A stretch of DNA of 33,505 nucleotides, taken from assembly GCF_002198735.1 (NCBI RefSeq), contig NZ_MWLO01000078.1, positions 1-33,505 of the forward strand, given 5' to 3'. Below are positions 19,317 through 29,673 of the stretch, one piece after another. The DNA comes from Ideonella sp. A 288. Its GTDB lineage: Bacteria; Pseudomonadota; Gammaproteobacteria; Burkholderiales; Burkholderiaceae_C. Every line of letters begins with the position of its first letter. The stretch's first letter is position 1. A program made the translations under genes and the position numbers. The notes beneath the pieces were generated by a model that was given only the letters and a program-made list of their open reading frames with translations, searched no databases and had not been told where the DNA came from.

Positions 19317-20177
19317 TCAGAAGTGGTACTCGGCCCGGATCATCGGCGTCTTGGCCGTGGCGCCCGAGCCGGCGGGGCCGCTGGCGTCGTTGCCGAACTT
19401 GTTCTTCCAGTACTGGTACTCCAGCCCCAGCTTGAAGGTGTTCTTGCCGGCGCCGAGCAGGCCGCTCATGTCGTACATCACCTGCATGTCGAGGTTGGTC
19501 TCGGGGGCGGTGCCGCCGCCGAACTCGTTGCGGCCCTTCGAGGCGATGTAGTTGAAGAAGCCCTCGAACGACAGCGGGATGCCGACGTTGAACGGGATGC
19601 CCCAGGCGGCCGTCAGCATCGCGTGCGTGTCGTAGCGGTAGCGCGGCGTGGCCACGCGACTGAAGGTGCTGTAGGGCGCGTTGCTCTCCCACAGCGCCAG
19701 CAGGCTCACGTTGAGGAAACCGGGCACGTCCAGCATCAGCGTGGGGCCGGCGACGAGCATGCGCTTCTTCGAGTTGTAGCCGGCGTCGGTCTTGGTGTTG
19801 AAGTCGAAGCCCGCGGTCAGGCCCATGCCGCGCACCGGGCCGAACTTGAAGCTGCCGCCGGTCGCCTTGCCCAGGTCGAGCGTGTGGCGGTAGACCACGT
19901 ACACCTCGTGCGCGCCGCTGGTGGCGCCGGCCGACGACGGGTCTTTCGAGTCCGACAGCAGCAGATCGGCATTGAAGAAGTTGCTGCCGTACTTGTAGCC
20001 GCTGGCGTGGTTGAGGTTGAGGATGTTCTTGCGGATGTCCTGCGGGTTGAAGGGCTCGGCGAAGGACGTGCCGAAGCGGTAGCCGATCGAGGTGTCGCTC
20101 CATTCGGCGGCATGGGTCGTCAGGCTGCAGGTGGCCACGGTGGCCAGCACGGCAAGGCGGCGAAGGGCGGGCATCAT
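19317..20177 (-). CDS. Tsx-like outer-membrane channel (outer envelope protein)
   Basis: The 286-residue protein has a signal peptide (RRLAVLATVATCSLTTHA, cut before AEW) and alternating beta-strand sequence of a small barrel. It ends in the aromatic ...RAEYHF typical of BAM-inserted proteins. Strand motifs such as ADLLLSDSKDP, EVYVVYRHTLDLGK and FKLGLEYQYWKNKFG match the nucleoside-specific channel Tsx family. GGAG precedes tandem ATG codons, so the start could be 20177 or 20174. It is divergent from the BMP-type transporter operon, whose family often imports nucleosides. It therefore probably gives the same substrate a path through the outer membrane. Function is inferred from family and context. 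Confidence 0.85.
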   Translation of the reverse strand: MMPALRRLAVLATVATCSLTTHAAEWSDTSIGYRFGTSFAEPFNPQDIRKNILNLNHASGYKYGSNFFNADLLLSDSKDPSSAGATSGAHEVYVVYRHTLDLGKATGGSFKFGPVRGMGLTAGFDFNTKTDAGYNSKKRMLVAGPTLMLDVPGFLNVSLLALWESNAPYSTFSRVATPRYRYDTHAMLTAAWGIPFNVGIPLSFEGFFNYIASKGRNEFGGGTAPETNLDMQVMYDMSGLLGAGKNTFKLGLEYQYWKNKFGNDASGPAGSGATAKTPMIRAEYHF

Positions 20178-20251
20178 CGGTGAACTCCAGTCGGTGTCGT
20201 GGGGGAAGGGGCGGGCGGGTCGCGCACGGGCTGGTGCGGCGCTCCCGGGAT

Positions 20252-20261
20252 CGGTATACCG
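20252..20261. promoter_or_regulatory. Candidate operator A (CGGTATACCG)
   Basis: A perfect 10-bp palindrome, CGGTATACCG, 74 bp upstream of the Tsx-like start codon. The GTATAC core fits the general GT-N-AC pattern of sites bound by FadR-subfamily GntR regulators. Such a regulator is encoded at the far end of the divergent operon. Confidence 0.45.
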
Positions 20262-20274
20262 GCTTGTCTACCGC
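20262..20274. promoter_or_regulatory. Candidate operator B, direct-repeat copy 1
   Basis: GCTTGTCTACCGC abuts operator A and matches operator C at 12 of 13 positions. Together A and B form a double site on the Tsx side of the control region. Confidence 0.4.
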
Positions 20275-20523
20275 ACATCCCGTGCCAGTGCGCTGCCCTC
20301 GGCGCACCGCGCCTGCGGCGTGCCGCGATGCGGCAGGAGATGGCCCCGGCGCGGCCGCTCGCCGCCGTCACCGGCGCTGGTCGTTCGCGGTGCACCGGCC
20401 TCCCCAAGCGAGTGCGCGCCGTGCGCGATCCGCACAGGCGGCGTGCACCGGACGGCCCTTCCGGCCCGCACCCAGGCCTGCTTCCCGGCGACTTCCAGAT
20501 CGCGTCGGGCTGGCCTGTCGATT

Positions 20524-20536
20524 GCTTGTATACCGC
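20524..20536. promoter_or_regulatory. Candidate operator C, direct-repeat copy 2
   Basis: GCTTGTATACCGC lies 75 bp upstream of the BMP binding-protein start and repeats operator B with one mismatch. It contains the same GTATAC core as operator A. Its location fits control of the operon promoter. Confidence 0.45.
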
Positions 20537-20611
20537 CTGGCACACCAACCGGTGTGGCGGCATCGGCCCACAGGCCGGCCGCATGTCTTCCCATCGAACA
20601 GGAGCGATGCA

Positions 20612-21718
20612 ATGAGCGGACCGCAGTGGAATCGTCGTGACGTGATCAAGGCCGCCGGCGGCCTGGCGGCGCTGGGGGCGGCCGGTGGGTCGTGGGCCCA
20701 GAAGCCCTTGTCCGTGGGCTTCATCTACGTGGGCCCGCGCGACGACTACGGCTACAACCAGGCGCATGCCGAGGCGGTGGCCCAGGCCAAGAAGATGCCG
20801 GGCCTGAAGGTCGTCGAGGAAGAGAACGTGCCCGAGACCAACGCGGTGCAGAAGACGATGCAGGGCATGATCGCGCAGGACGGCGCGACGCTGCTCTTTC
20901 CCACCTCGTTCGGCTACTTCGACCCGCACATCCTGGCCTTGGCGCCGAAGAACGCCAATGTGCGCTTCGCCCACTGCGGCGGCCTGTGGAACGAGGCCAA
21001 GCACCCGAAGAACGCCGGCAGCTTCTTCGGCTATATCGACGAGGCGCAGTACCTCAACGGCGTCGTCGCCGGCCACACCACCAAGAGCAAGAAGATCGGC
21101 TTCGTGGCGGCCAAGCCGATCCCGCAGGTGCTGCGCAACATCAATGCCTTCACGCTGGGCGCGCGTTCGGTGAACCCGGCGATCACCACCACCGTGATCT
21201 TCACCGGCGACTGGAGCATGCCGGTGAAGGAGGCCGAGGCCACCAACAGCCTGGCCGACCAGGGCATCGACGTGTTCACGATGCACGTGGACGGGCCCAA
21301 GGTCATCGTCGAGACAGCAGCCAAACGCGGCAAGTTCGTCTGCGGCTACCACGCCAGTCAAGCGAAGCTGGCGCCCCAGGCCTACCTCACCGGCGCCGAG
21401 TGGAACTGGCTCACCGCCTACAAGCAGATCATCGAGGCGGCCCAGACCGGCAAGCCGCACCCGAACTTCGTGCGCGGCGGCCTGAAGGACGGCTTCGTCA
21501 AGAGCAGCCCCTACGGCAGCGCCGTGAGCGAAGGCGCGCGCAAGCACGCCGACGAGGTGCGCGCCGCGATGATGAAGGGCGGCTTCGACATCTTCAAGGG
21601 CGAGTTGAAGGACAACACCGGCAAGGTGGTCATCGCCAAGGGCAAGGCCTTCAAGCAGACCGACCTCGAGCTCGAGGGCATGAACTACCTGATCGAGGGC
21701 GTGATCGGCAAGGTCTGA
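20612..21718 (+). CDS. BMP-family ABC transporter substrate-binding protein
   Basis: The 368-residue periplasmic protein is of the BMP/PnrA-like (Med) family, whose characterised members bind purine nucleosides. The N-terminus carries a twin-arginine signal (NRRDVIKAAGGLAALGAAGG), so export by Tat is likely. The mature start KPLSVGFIYVGPRDDYGYNQAH and the segments FGYIDEAQYLNGVVAG and KIGFVAAKPIPQV are family-typical. AGGAG precedes the ATG by 7 bases. It heads the operon with two matching permeases directly downstream; the matching ATPase lies 6.4 kb further on. In this setting the ligand may be a ureide- or triazine-like compound rather than a nucleoside, which is inference. Confidence 0.92.
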   Translation: MSGPQWNRRDVIKAAGGLAALGAAGGSWAQKPLSVGFIYVGPRDDYGYNQAHAEAVAQAKKMPGLKVVEEENVPETNAVQKTMQGMIAQDGATLLFPTSFGYFDPHILALAPKNANVRFAHCGGLWNEAKHPKNAGSFFGYIDEAQYLNGVVAGHTTKSKKIGFVAAKPIPQVLRNINAFTLGARSVNPAITTTVIFTGDWSMPVKEAEATNSLADQGIDVFTMHVDGPKVIVETAAKRGKFVCGYHASQAKLAPQAYLTGAEWNWLTAYKQIIEAAQTGKPHPNFVRGGLKDGFVKSSPYGSAVSEGARKHADEVRAAMMKGGFDIFKGELKDNTGKVVIAKGKAFKQTDLELEGMNYLIEGVIGKV

Positions 21719-21758
21719 TCGCCACAGCCCCAACGCCACCCTGCCACCGAGCCCCTCC

Positions 21759-22865
21759 ATGGCCGCTCCACGTGCATGGCATGCCAGCGCCGAAGCGCTG
21801 CTGCTGCCGCTGTTCGCGCTGACCGCGGCGCTGCTGCTGTTCGGCCTGTTCGTGTGGCTGGGCGGCGCCAGCCCGGTGGAGGCCTGGGTGCTGCTGTTCC
21901 GCGGCGCCTTCGGCGACGCGTTCTCGTGGCAGAACACGCTGCAGCGCGCGGCCCCGCTGATGCTCACGGCGCTGGCCGTGGCGCTGCCGGCGCGCGTCGG
22001 CCTCACGGTCATCGGCGGCGAGGGCGCGCTGGTGCTGGGCGCGCTGGCCGGCGCCGGCCTGCCCTACCTGATCCCCGTGCCTGGCGGCATGGTGGGCAGC
22101 ACGCTGGTGCTGCTGGCCGGCGCGGTGTTCGGCGCCGCCTGGGTGGCGCTGGCCGGCGTGCTGCGGCAGTGGCGCGGCGTCAACGAAACCATCTCCAGCC
22201 TGCTGCTGGGCTACATCGCGATCGCGCTGTTCAAGCACTTCGTCGAGGGGCCGATGCGCGACCCGGCGAGCCTGAACAAGCCCTCGACGCGGCCGCTGGA
22301 CGAATCGCTGCGCATCGGCGCCATCGCTCCGGAATCACTGCTCGGCGACGTGCACTGGGGCCTGGTCATCGGCCTGCTGCTGTGCGTGGCCACCGGCGCC
22401 TGGATGAGCTTCACCGCGCAGGGCTTCTCGCTGCGGGTGGTGGGCGGCAACGCCCGCACCGCGCGGCTGGTGGGCCTGCCCACGAACCGCCTGATCGTGC
22501 TGGCCTGCGCGCTGGGCGGGGCCTGCGCGGGCCTGGCCGGCGCGGTGGAGGTGGCGGCGGTGCACACCGCGGCCAATGCCTCGCTGATCGCCGGGCTGGG
22601 CTACACCGGCATCCTGGTCAGCTTTGTCGCCCGGCACAACCCCTGGGCCATCCCGCCGGTGGCGCTGCTGTTCGGCGGCTTCGCGGCGGCCGGCAGCCTG
22701 CTGCAGCGGCGGCTGGGCCTGCCCGATGCGTCGGTGCTGGTGCTGCAGGGCTTCGCCTTCGTCTTCATCCTGGCCGCCGAGGCGCTGCGCGGGCGGCTGT
22801 TCCAGCTGCAGCTGCCGCAGGCGCGGCTCAAGCTCGCCGCTACCGGCGGCAAGGCGGTGGCATGA
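21759..22865 (+). CDS. ABC transporter permease (BMP-associated), subunit 1
   Basis: The 368-residue inner-membrane permease is of the branched-chain/monosaccharide type (BPD_transp_2), with about 8-10 hydrophobic segments. Family landmarks are LTVIGGEGALVLGALAGAGLPY near residue 85, the cytoplasmic coupling sequence GVNETISSLLLGYIAIALFKHF, and VVGGNARTARLVGLPTNRLI at about 226-245. It pairs with the next permease as the heterodimer of a BMP-type uptake system. The ATG lies 40 bp after the binding-protein gene and has a weak ribosome site. Confidence 0.92.
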   Translation: MAAPRAWHASAEALLLPLFALTAALLLFGLFVWLGGASPVEAWVLLFRGAFGDAFSWQNTLQRAAPLMLTALAVALPARVGLTVIGGEGALVLGALAGAGLPYLIPVPGGMVGSTLVLLAGAVFGAAWVALAGVLRQWRGVNETISSLLLGYIAIALFKHFVEGPMRDPASLNKPSTRPLDESLRIGAIAPESLLGDVHWGLVIGLLLCVATGAWMSFTAQGFSLRVVGGNARTARLVGLPTNRLIVLACALGGACAGLAGAVEVAAVHTAANASLIAGLGYTGILVSFVARHNPWAIPPVALLFGGFAAAGSLLQRRLGLPDASVLVLQGFAFVFILAAEALRGRLFQLQLPQARLKLAATGGKAVA

Positions 22866-22887
22866 CGCACGCACGGAGCACCCCGCG

Positions 22888-23808
22888 ATGACCCTCGACG
22901 CCTGGCTCGACCTGCTGCTGGCCATCGTCGGCGGCGCCGTGCGCGTGGGCACGCCCTTCCTGTTCGTCAGCCTGGGCGAGTGCCTCACCGAAAAGAGCGG
23001 CCGCATCAACCTGGGCCTGGAAGGCGTGCTGGTGTTCAGCGCGATGGTCGGCTTCGGTGGCGCCTACCTCAGCGGCTCGCCCTGGCTGGGCGTGCTGCTG
23101 GCCGGCACCAGCGGCGCGCTGCTGGCGCTGCTGCACGGGCTGCTGTGCTCGCTGCCGCGCGTGTCCGACATCGCCACCGGCATCGCGCTGATGCTGCTGG
23201 GCTCGGGCCTGGCCTTCTACCTGGGCAAGCCGCTGATCCAGCCGCAGGCGCCGCAGATCCCGTCGCTGGCGTTGGGCGCGTGGAGCGATTCGCCCGCCGT
23301 GCAGCAAGCGCTGTCGGTCAATGCGCTGTTCCCGATCGGCGTGGCGCTGGCCGCGCTGCTGGCCTGGGGCTTCGCCAACACCCGCTTCGGCCTGGTGGTG
23401 CGCATGGCCGGCGATTCCAGCGACGCGGCGCGCGCGCTGGGCTACTCGGTCAACGGCGTGCGCATCGCCGCCACCACCGCCGGCGGCTTCATCGCCGGCC
23501 TGGGAGGCGCGTCGCTGTCGCTTTATTACCCGGGCAGCTGGAACGAGGGCTTGAGCAGCGGCCAGGGCCTGATCGCCGTGGCGCTGGTCATCTTCGCGCG
23601 CTGGCACCCGTGGCGCTGCCTGGGGGCGGCGCTGCTGTTCGGCGGCGCCGGCGCCATCGGCCCGGCGCTGCAGAGCGTGGGCGTCAGCGGCGGCTACTAC
23701 CTCTTCAATGCCGTGCCCTACGCACTGACGCTGGCGATCCTGGTGGCCACCTGCTCGCCGAAGCGATCGCTGAAGGGTGCACCGATGGAGCTGGGAGTCT
23801 CGAGATGA
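22888..23808 (+). CDS. ABC transporter permease (BMP-associated), subunit 2
   Basis: The 306-residue second permease of the BMP-type system has the usual opening FLFVSLGECLTEKSGRINLG, the coupling segment VSDIATGIALMLLGSGLAFYL, and VVRMAGDSSDAARALGYSVN before the last helices. GGAG sits 9 bases before the ATG. Its stop codon overlaps the start of the formamidase gene (ATGA), linking transport and catabolism at the translational level. Confidence 0.92.
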   Translation: MTLDAWLDLLLAIVGGAVRVGTPFLFVSLGECLTEKSGRINLGLEGVLVFSAMVGFGGAYLSGSPWLGVLLAGTSGALLALLHGLLCSLPRVSDIATGIALMLLGSGLAFYLGKPLIQPQAPQIPSLALGAWSDSPAVQQALSVNALFPIGVALAALLAWGFANTRFGLVVRMAGDSSDAARALGYSVNGVRIAATTAGGFIAGLGGASLSLYYPGSWNEGLSSGQGLIAVALVIFARWHPWRCLGAALLFGGAGAIGPALQSVGVSGGYYLFNAVPYALTLAILVATCSPKRSLKGAPMELGVSR

Positions 23809-24824
23809 GTGGATTGGGCGGATTGAACAAGTCGCCGAACGGTGTCGTCGTCGGGCTGGTGCAGTTGCAGCTGCCGGTGGTCGACACGCCGGCGCAACTG
23901 AAGGCGCAGGCCGAGCGCATCTGCTGGATGGTGGGCAAGGCGCGGCGCAACCTGGGCACGATGGACCTGGTCGTGTTCCCCGAGTACGCGCTGCACGGCC
24001 TGAGCATGAGCACCGCCGACGAGTTGATGGTCTCGCTCGACGGGCCGGAGGTGGCGTCGTTCAAGGCGGCGTGCGTGGCCCACCGGATCTGGGGCTGCTT
24101 CTCGATCATGGAGAAGAACCCCCACGGCAACCCCTACAACACCGGCCTGATCATCGATGACCAGGGCGCGATCAAGCTGTACTACCGCAAGCTGCACCCC
24201 TGGGTGCCGGTGGAGGCCTGGGAGCCCGGCAACATGGGCATCCCGGTGTGCGACGGGCCCAAGGGCAGCAAGCTCGGCCTGATCATCTGCCACGACGGCA
24301 TGTTCCCCGAGATGGCGCGCGAGGCCGCCTACAAGGGTGCCGAGATCATCCTGCGCACCGCCGGCTACACCGCGCCGATCCGCCACGCCTGGCAGATCAC
24401 CAACCAGAGCAACGCCTTCCAGAACCTGGCCTACACCGCCAGCGTGTGCCTGTGCGGCAGCGACGGCAGCTTCGACAGCATGGGCGAAGGCATGTTCTGC
24501 TCCTTCGACGGCACGGTGATGGTGAAGGGCGGCGGCCGCCCCGACGAGATCATCACCGCCGAGCTGCGGCCCGACCTGGTGCGCGAGGCGCGTGCCGGCT
24601 GGGGTGTCGAGAACAACCCCTACCAGCTCTGGCACCGCGGCTATGCGGCGGTGAAGGGCGGCGCGCAGGACTGCCCCTACACCTTCATGCACGACATGGT
24701 GGGCGGCCGCTACCGCCTGCCCTGGCACGCCAGCGTGCAGGTGACCGACGGCACCGGCTGCGGCTTTGCCGCCCCCGAGCGCCGCTACCGCGGCCCCGAA
24801 GCCAACCCCTTCGAGAAAGACTGA
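23805..24824 (+). CDS. amiF: Formamidase-type nitrilase-superfamily amidohydrolase
   Basis: The 339-residue cytoplasmic enzyme closely resembles AmiF formamidase (formamide to formate plus ammonia). The nitrilase triad is in place: Glu60 in VFPEYALHG, Lys129 in [10 protein letters not shown] and Cys162 in [10 protein letters not shown], against Glu60, Lys133 and Cys166 in Helicobacter AmiF. Length and the long conserved C-terminus ([30 protein letters not shown]) match the family. It overlaps the permease gene and lies 5 bp before biuH. In a biuret operon a formyl-amide such as N-formylbiuret or formylurea is an attractive substrate, though formamide itself cannot be excluded. That link is inference. 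Confidence 0.92.
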   Translation: MSGLGGLNKSPNGVVVGLVQLQLPVVDTPAQLKAQAERICWMVGKARRNLGTMDLVVFPEYALHGLSMSTADELMVSLDGPEVASFKAACVAHRIWGCFSIMEKNPHGNPYNTGLIIDDQGAIKLYYRKLHPWVPVEAWEPGNMGIPVCDGPKGSKLGLIICHDGMFPEMAREAAYKGAEIILRTAGYTAPIRHAWQITNQSNAFQNLAYTASVCLCGSDGSFDSMGEGMFCSFDGTVMVKGGGRPDEIITAELRPDLVREARAGWGVENNPYQLWHRGYAAVKGGAQDCPYTFMHDMVGGRYRLPWHASVQVTDGTGCGFAAPERRYRGPEANPFEKD

Positions 24825-24829
24825 CCCCA

Positions 24830-25534
24830 ATGCCCACGATCCGCTCAGAGCCCTACGCGTGGCCCTATGACGGCGACCTCACGCCGCAGAACACCGCGCT
24901 GGTCATCATCGACATGCAGACCGACTTCTGCGGCATCGGCGGCTATGTCGACAAGATGGGCTACGACCTGTCGCTCACCCGCGCGCCGATCGAGCCGTTG
25001 AAGGCACTGCTGGCCGCCGCGCGGCGCGTGGGCCTGCACGTGATCCACACCCGCGAGGGCCACCGCCCCGACTTGGCCGACCTGCCGGCCAACAAGCGCT
25101 GGCGCTCGCGGCAGATGGGCGCGGGCATCGGCGACGCCGGCCCCTGCGGCCGCATCCTGGTGCGCGGCGAGCCGGGCTGGGACATCATCCCCGAGCTGTA
25201 CCCGATCGCCGGCGAGCCCATCATCGACAAGCCCGGCAAGGGCAGCTTCTGCGCGACAGACCTCGAGCTGATCCTGCACACCCGCGGCATCCGCAACCTG
25301 GTGCTCACCGGCATCACCACCGACGTGTGCGTGCACACCACCATGCGCGAGGCCAACGACCGCGGCTTCGAGTGCGTGATGCTCAGTGACTGCACCGGCG
25401 CCACCGACCGCGGCAACCACGAGGCCGCGCTGAAGATGATCCAGATGCAGGGTGGCGTGTTCGGCGCCGTGTCCACCTCCGGCGCCCTGATCGACCTGCT
25501 GCAGACCCTCCCCACGCACACCCCCAAGGATTGA
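24830..25534 (+). CDS. biuH: Biuret amidohydrolase (isochorismatase-like)
   Basis: The 234-residue cysteine hydrolase is of the isochorismatase-like fold. It matches Rhizobium leguminosarum BiuH along its whole length, as recalled: [39 protein letters not shown], and [17 protein letters not shown]. The triad is Asp28, Lys134 and Cys167, each exactly eight positions before the rhizobial Asp36, Lys142 and Cys175. The reaction is biuret to allophanate plus ammonia. ATG 24830 follows the amiF stop by 5 bp. The product is the substrate of the AtzF-type allophanate hydrolase encoded later in the same operon. Confidence 0.93.
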   Translation: MPTIRSEPYAWPYDGDLTPQNTALVIIDMQTDFCGIGGYVDKMGYDLSLTRAPIEPLKALLAAARRVGLHVIHTREGHRPDLADLPANKRWRSRQMGAGIGDAGPCGRILVRGEPGWDIIPELYPIAGEPIIDKPGKGSFCATDLELILHTRGIRNLVLTGITTDVCVHTTMREANDRGFECVMLSDCTGATDRGNHEAALKMIQMQGGVFGAVSTSGALIDLLQTLPTHTPKD

Positions 25535-25536
25535 CC

Positions 25537-26520
25537 ATGAGCCGACACCTCACCCGCCGCCGCCTGATCCAGGCCGGCACCGCCGCCGCCGCACTGGTGG
25601 GCCTGCAGCGCAAGGCGCTGGCCGCCGACGACAAGATCCTGATCGGCTACTGGCCCATCGCCTCGGGCCTGCCGCTGTACGCAGGGCTGGAACGCGGCTT
25701 CTTCAAGGAGGCCGGCCTGCAGGTCGAGGGCGCCAAGTTCGCCAGCGCGCAGCAGGTGGCCGAGGCGATGATCTCCGGGCGCATCCACGGCTCGGGCAAC
25801 GGCACCGCATCGGCGGCGCTGGCGCTGGCCGAGATCACCAGCCCCAACCTCTTCAAGATCATCTGCAGCAACCCCAGCAACCGCAAGCTGGTGCTCGACC
25901 AGTTCGTGGTGCCGAAGGATTCGCCGATCAAGGCCATCGCCGAACTGGCGGGCAAGAAGGTGGCCTCGGGCCCCGGCATCCAGAACCTCACGCTGGCGCG
26001 GATGATCCTCGAGAAGAACGGCATCGCCAACCCGCAGGTCATCGAGCTGCCGGTGGGCCAGCACGTGCCGTCGCTGGCCGCCGGGCAGGTGGACGCCGTC
26101 TACACGCTCGAGCCCACCGGCACCGCCGGACGGCTGAAGGGCCTGACCCGCGTGCTCGAGAACGGCGTGATCGCCAAGTACATCCTCGGCGACCCCGACG
26201 CGCCCTGGTTCGGCGGCTCGGCCACCGTGACCACCGCCTTCCTGAAGGACAAGCCCGAGCTGGCCAAGAAGTACGTCGCCGCCTATGCCCGCTCGGTGGA
26301 CTGGGTGCGCAAGAACCCCGACGACGCGCGCAAGAGCCTGGACGGCTTCACCGCCATCGAGGAGTCGCTGGTGAAGGAGGTGCCGCTGGCCGGCTTCACG
26401 CTGTACAACGAGTTCAAGCCCTCCGACATCGACCACTTCCAGAAGTTCTTCGACGTCTTCACCGACCGCAAGATCTTCACCCGCCGGCTGGACGTGAAGT
26501 CGCTGCTGTACACCGGCTGA
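25537..26520 (+). CDS. NitT/TauT-family ABC substrate-binding protein
   Basis: The 327-residue periplasmic binding protein is of the SsuA/TauA/ThiY-like superfamily. The N-terminus has a Tat-type signal (TRRRLIQAGTAAAALVGLQ; cut after ALA near residue 28). The mature part shows YWPIASGLPLYAGLERGFFKEAGLQVE and LAGKKVASGPGIQNLTLARMI, the usual two-lobe pattern. AAGG precedes the ATG by about 7 bases, and only 2 bp separate it from biuH. The ligand is not readable from sequence; with permease and ATPase next to it and biuH upstream, a biuret- or urea-derivative is the best guess. Confidence 0.92.
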   Translation: MSRHLTRRRLIQAGTAAAALVGLQRKALAADDKILIGYWPIASGLPLYAGLERGFFKEAGLQVEGAKFASAQQVAEAMISGRIHGSGNGTASAALALAEITSPNLFKIICSNPSNRKLVLDQFVVPKDSPIKAIAELAGKKVASGPGIQNLTLARMILEKNGIANPQVIELPVGQHVPSLAAGQVDAVYTLEPTGTAGRLKGLTRVLENGVIAKYILGDPDAPWFGGSATVTTAFLKDKPELAKKYVAAYARSVDWVRKNPDDARKSLDGFTAIEESLVKEVPLAGFTLYNEFKPSDIDHFQKFFDVFTDRKIFTRRLDVKSLLYTG

Positions 26521-26525
26521 CGCGC

Positions 26526-27302
26526 GTGGACCGCCTGTTCGATCGCGTGAACGCCCGGCGCTGGCTGCCGCTGCTGGGGCCGCTGCTGCTGCTGGCGCTG
26601 TGGCAGCTGATGATCTCGGCGCACTGGGTGAAGGCCGTGCTGCTGCCGCCGCCGATGGACACGCTGGCCCACCTGGGCAGCGTGTTCGCCAGCGGCCACA
26701 TCCTGCCCGACCTGTGGGCCACGGTGTTCCGCACGCTGGCGTCCTTCGCCATCGCGGTGGCCATCGGCGTGCCGCTGGGCGTGGTGCTGGGCAGTTCGGA
26801 GGCCGCCTACCGCAGCGTCGAGTTCGTGATCGACTTCTTCCGCTCCACGCCCAGCTCGGCACTGATCCCGCTGTTCCTGCTGATCTTCGGCATCACCGAC
26901 GTCAACAAGATCGCCATCGCCAGCTTCGGCGCCATGCTGATCGTGCTGTTCAACAGCGCCTACGGCGTGATGAACGCCAAGAAGACCCGCGTGATGGCCG
27001 CGCAGATCATGGGCGTGTCGAAGTGGCACGTCTTCAAGGACGTGATGCTGATGGAAAGCCTGGCACAGACCTTCGTCGGCCTGCGCAGCGCGGTGAGCAT
27101 GGCGCTGGTGATCGTCATCGTGGCCGAGATGTTCATCGGCAGCGAGACCGGCCTGGGCCACCGCATCATCGACGCGCAGCAGGTGTTCAACGTCAAGGAG
27201 ATGTACTGCTCGATTCTGGTCACCGGCGCGCTGGGCTACCTGCTCAACCTGCTGTTCCTGCTGGGCGAGAAGAAGCTCATCCACTGGAGCGGCAAGGCAT
27301 GA
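26526..27302 (+). CDS. NitT/TauT-family ABC permease
   Basis: The 258-residue inner-membrane permease is of the SsuC/TauC type with six or so hydrophobic segments. The EAA-type coupling loop is AAQIMGVSKWHVFKDVMLMES at about residues 159-179, and IVIVAEMFIGSETGLGHRIID follows. Start is a GTG just 5 bp after the binding-protein gene. The stop overlaps the ATPase start (ATGA). It forms, with its neighbours, a complete three-gene transporter inserted inside the BMP transporter operon. Confidence 0.92.
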   Translation: MDRLFDRVNARRWLPLLGPLLLLALWQLMISAHWVKAVLLPPPMDTLAHLGSVFASGHILPDLWATVFRTLASFAIAVAIGVPLGVVLGSSEAAYRSVEFVIDFFRSTPSSALIPLFLLIFGITDVNKIAIASFGAMLIVLFNSAYGVMNAKKTRVMAAQIMGVSKWHVFKDVMLMESLAQTFVGLRSAVSMALVIVIVAEMFIGSETGLGHRIIDAQQVFNVKEMYCSILVTGALGYLLNLLFLLGEKKLIHWSGKA

Positions 27303-28125
27303 GCGCAGCTCTACCTGCCACCGTGCTGCCGCCCGCCATGGCGGACACAGTGCTCACGCTGCGGCCCGCGCCGGCCACGCACGTCACGGTGCGCGGCCTG
27401 TGCAAGAGTTTTGCCGGCGCGCCGCTGTACACCAACTTCAACCTCGACCTGCCGCGCGGCAAGATCGTCTCGATCTTCGGCCCCAACGGCTGCGGCAAGT
27501 CCACGCTGATGAACATGATCGCCGGGCTGGTGCCGCCCGATGCCGGCGAGATCCTGTTCGACGGCAAGACCCTGCGCGAGACGAAGATCGGCTACGTCTT
27601 CCAGAACTACCGCGACGCGCTGTTCCCCTGGCTCACCGCCTGGGACAACATCGCCTACCCGCTGAAGCGCCAGGGCATGAAACCGGCCGCGGTGAAGGCC
27701 CGCGTCGACGAGCTGGTGGCGCTGTTCGAGATCCGCTTCGACCTGGCGCGCTACCCCTACGAGCTGTCGGGCGGCCAGATGCAGACCGTGTGCATCATGC
27801 GCAGCCTGGCCACGCGGCCCGAGGTGCTGTTCCTCGACGAGCCGTTCTCGGCGCTGGACTTCGAGATGACGCTGTTCATCCGCGCCAAGCTGCAGGACGC
27901 CCACATGGCCACCGGCACCACGATGGTCATCGTCTCGCACGACCTGGAGGATGCCGTGTTCCTGGCCGACCGCATCCTGCTGCTCACACGCCGGCCCACG
28001 CGCATCGCCGAGATCGTGCCCTTCGACATGCCCCGCCCGCGCCTGCCCGAGGCGGTGGCCGAGCCCGACTTCGTGCGCGTCAAGGCGCACACGCTCGAGG
28101 TGTTCCGTCGCGAGGTGAATGCCCA

Positions 28126-28129
<4 letters not shown>
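27299..28129 (+). CDS. NitT/TauT-family ABC ATPase
   Basis: The 276-residue cytoplasmic ATPase is of the SsuB/TauB type. Walker A is GPNGCGKST, the Q-loop lies in GYVFQNYRDALFPWLTAWDN, the signature is LSGGQMQ, Walker B is VLFLDEPFSALD and the switch His is in IVSHDLEDAVF. An N-terminal extension of about 28 residues precedes the ABC fold. The ATG overlaps the permease stop, and its own stop overlaps the next ATPase start (ATGA). Confidence 0.94.

Positions 28130-29669
<1,540 letters not shown>

Positions 29670-29673
<4 letters not shown>

Larger units (their letters stand above)
20178..20611. promoter_or_regulatory. 434-bp divergent control region of the Tsx gene and biuret operon
   Basis: This is the largest gene-free stretch in the window. 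Open frames crossing it look like shadows. It must carry the promoters of the Tsx-like gene (leftward) and the BMP-biuret operon (rightward). It holds three GTATAC-like sites, two near the Tsx side and one near the operon side, each roughly 75-95 bp from the start codon it faces. I could not assign confident sigma-70 hexamers. A riboswitch was considered, but no recognisable aptamer was seen. Confidence 0.6.

Noticed and set aside
20180-20611. N-terminal extension of the BMP binding protein through the control region
   Set aside because: The extension is Arg/Ala/Pro-rich, while the ATG at 20612 has a ribosome site and is followed at once by a twin-arginine signal.
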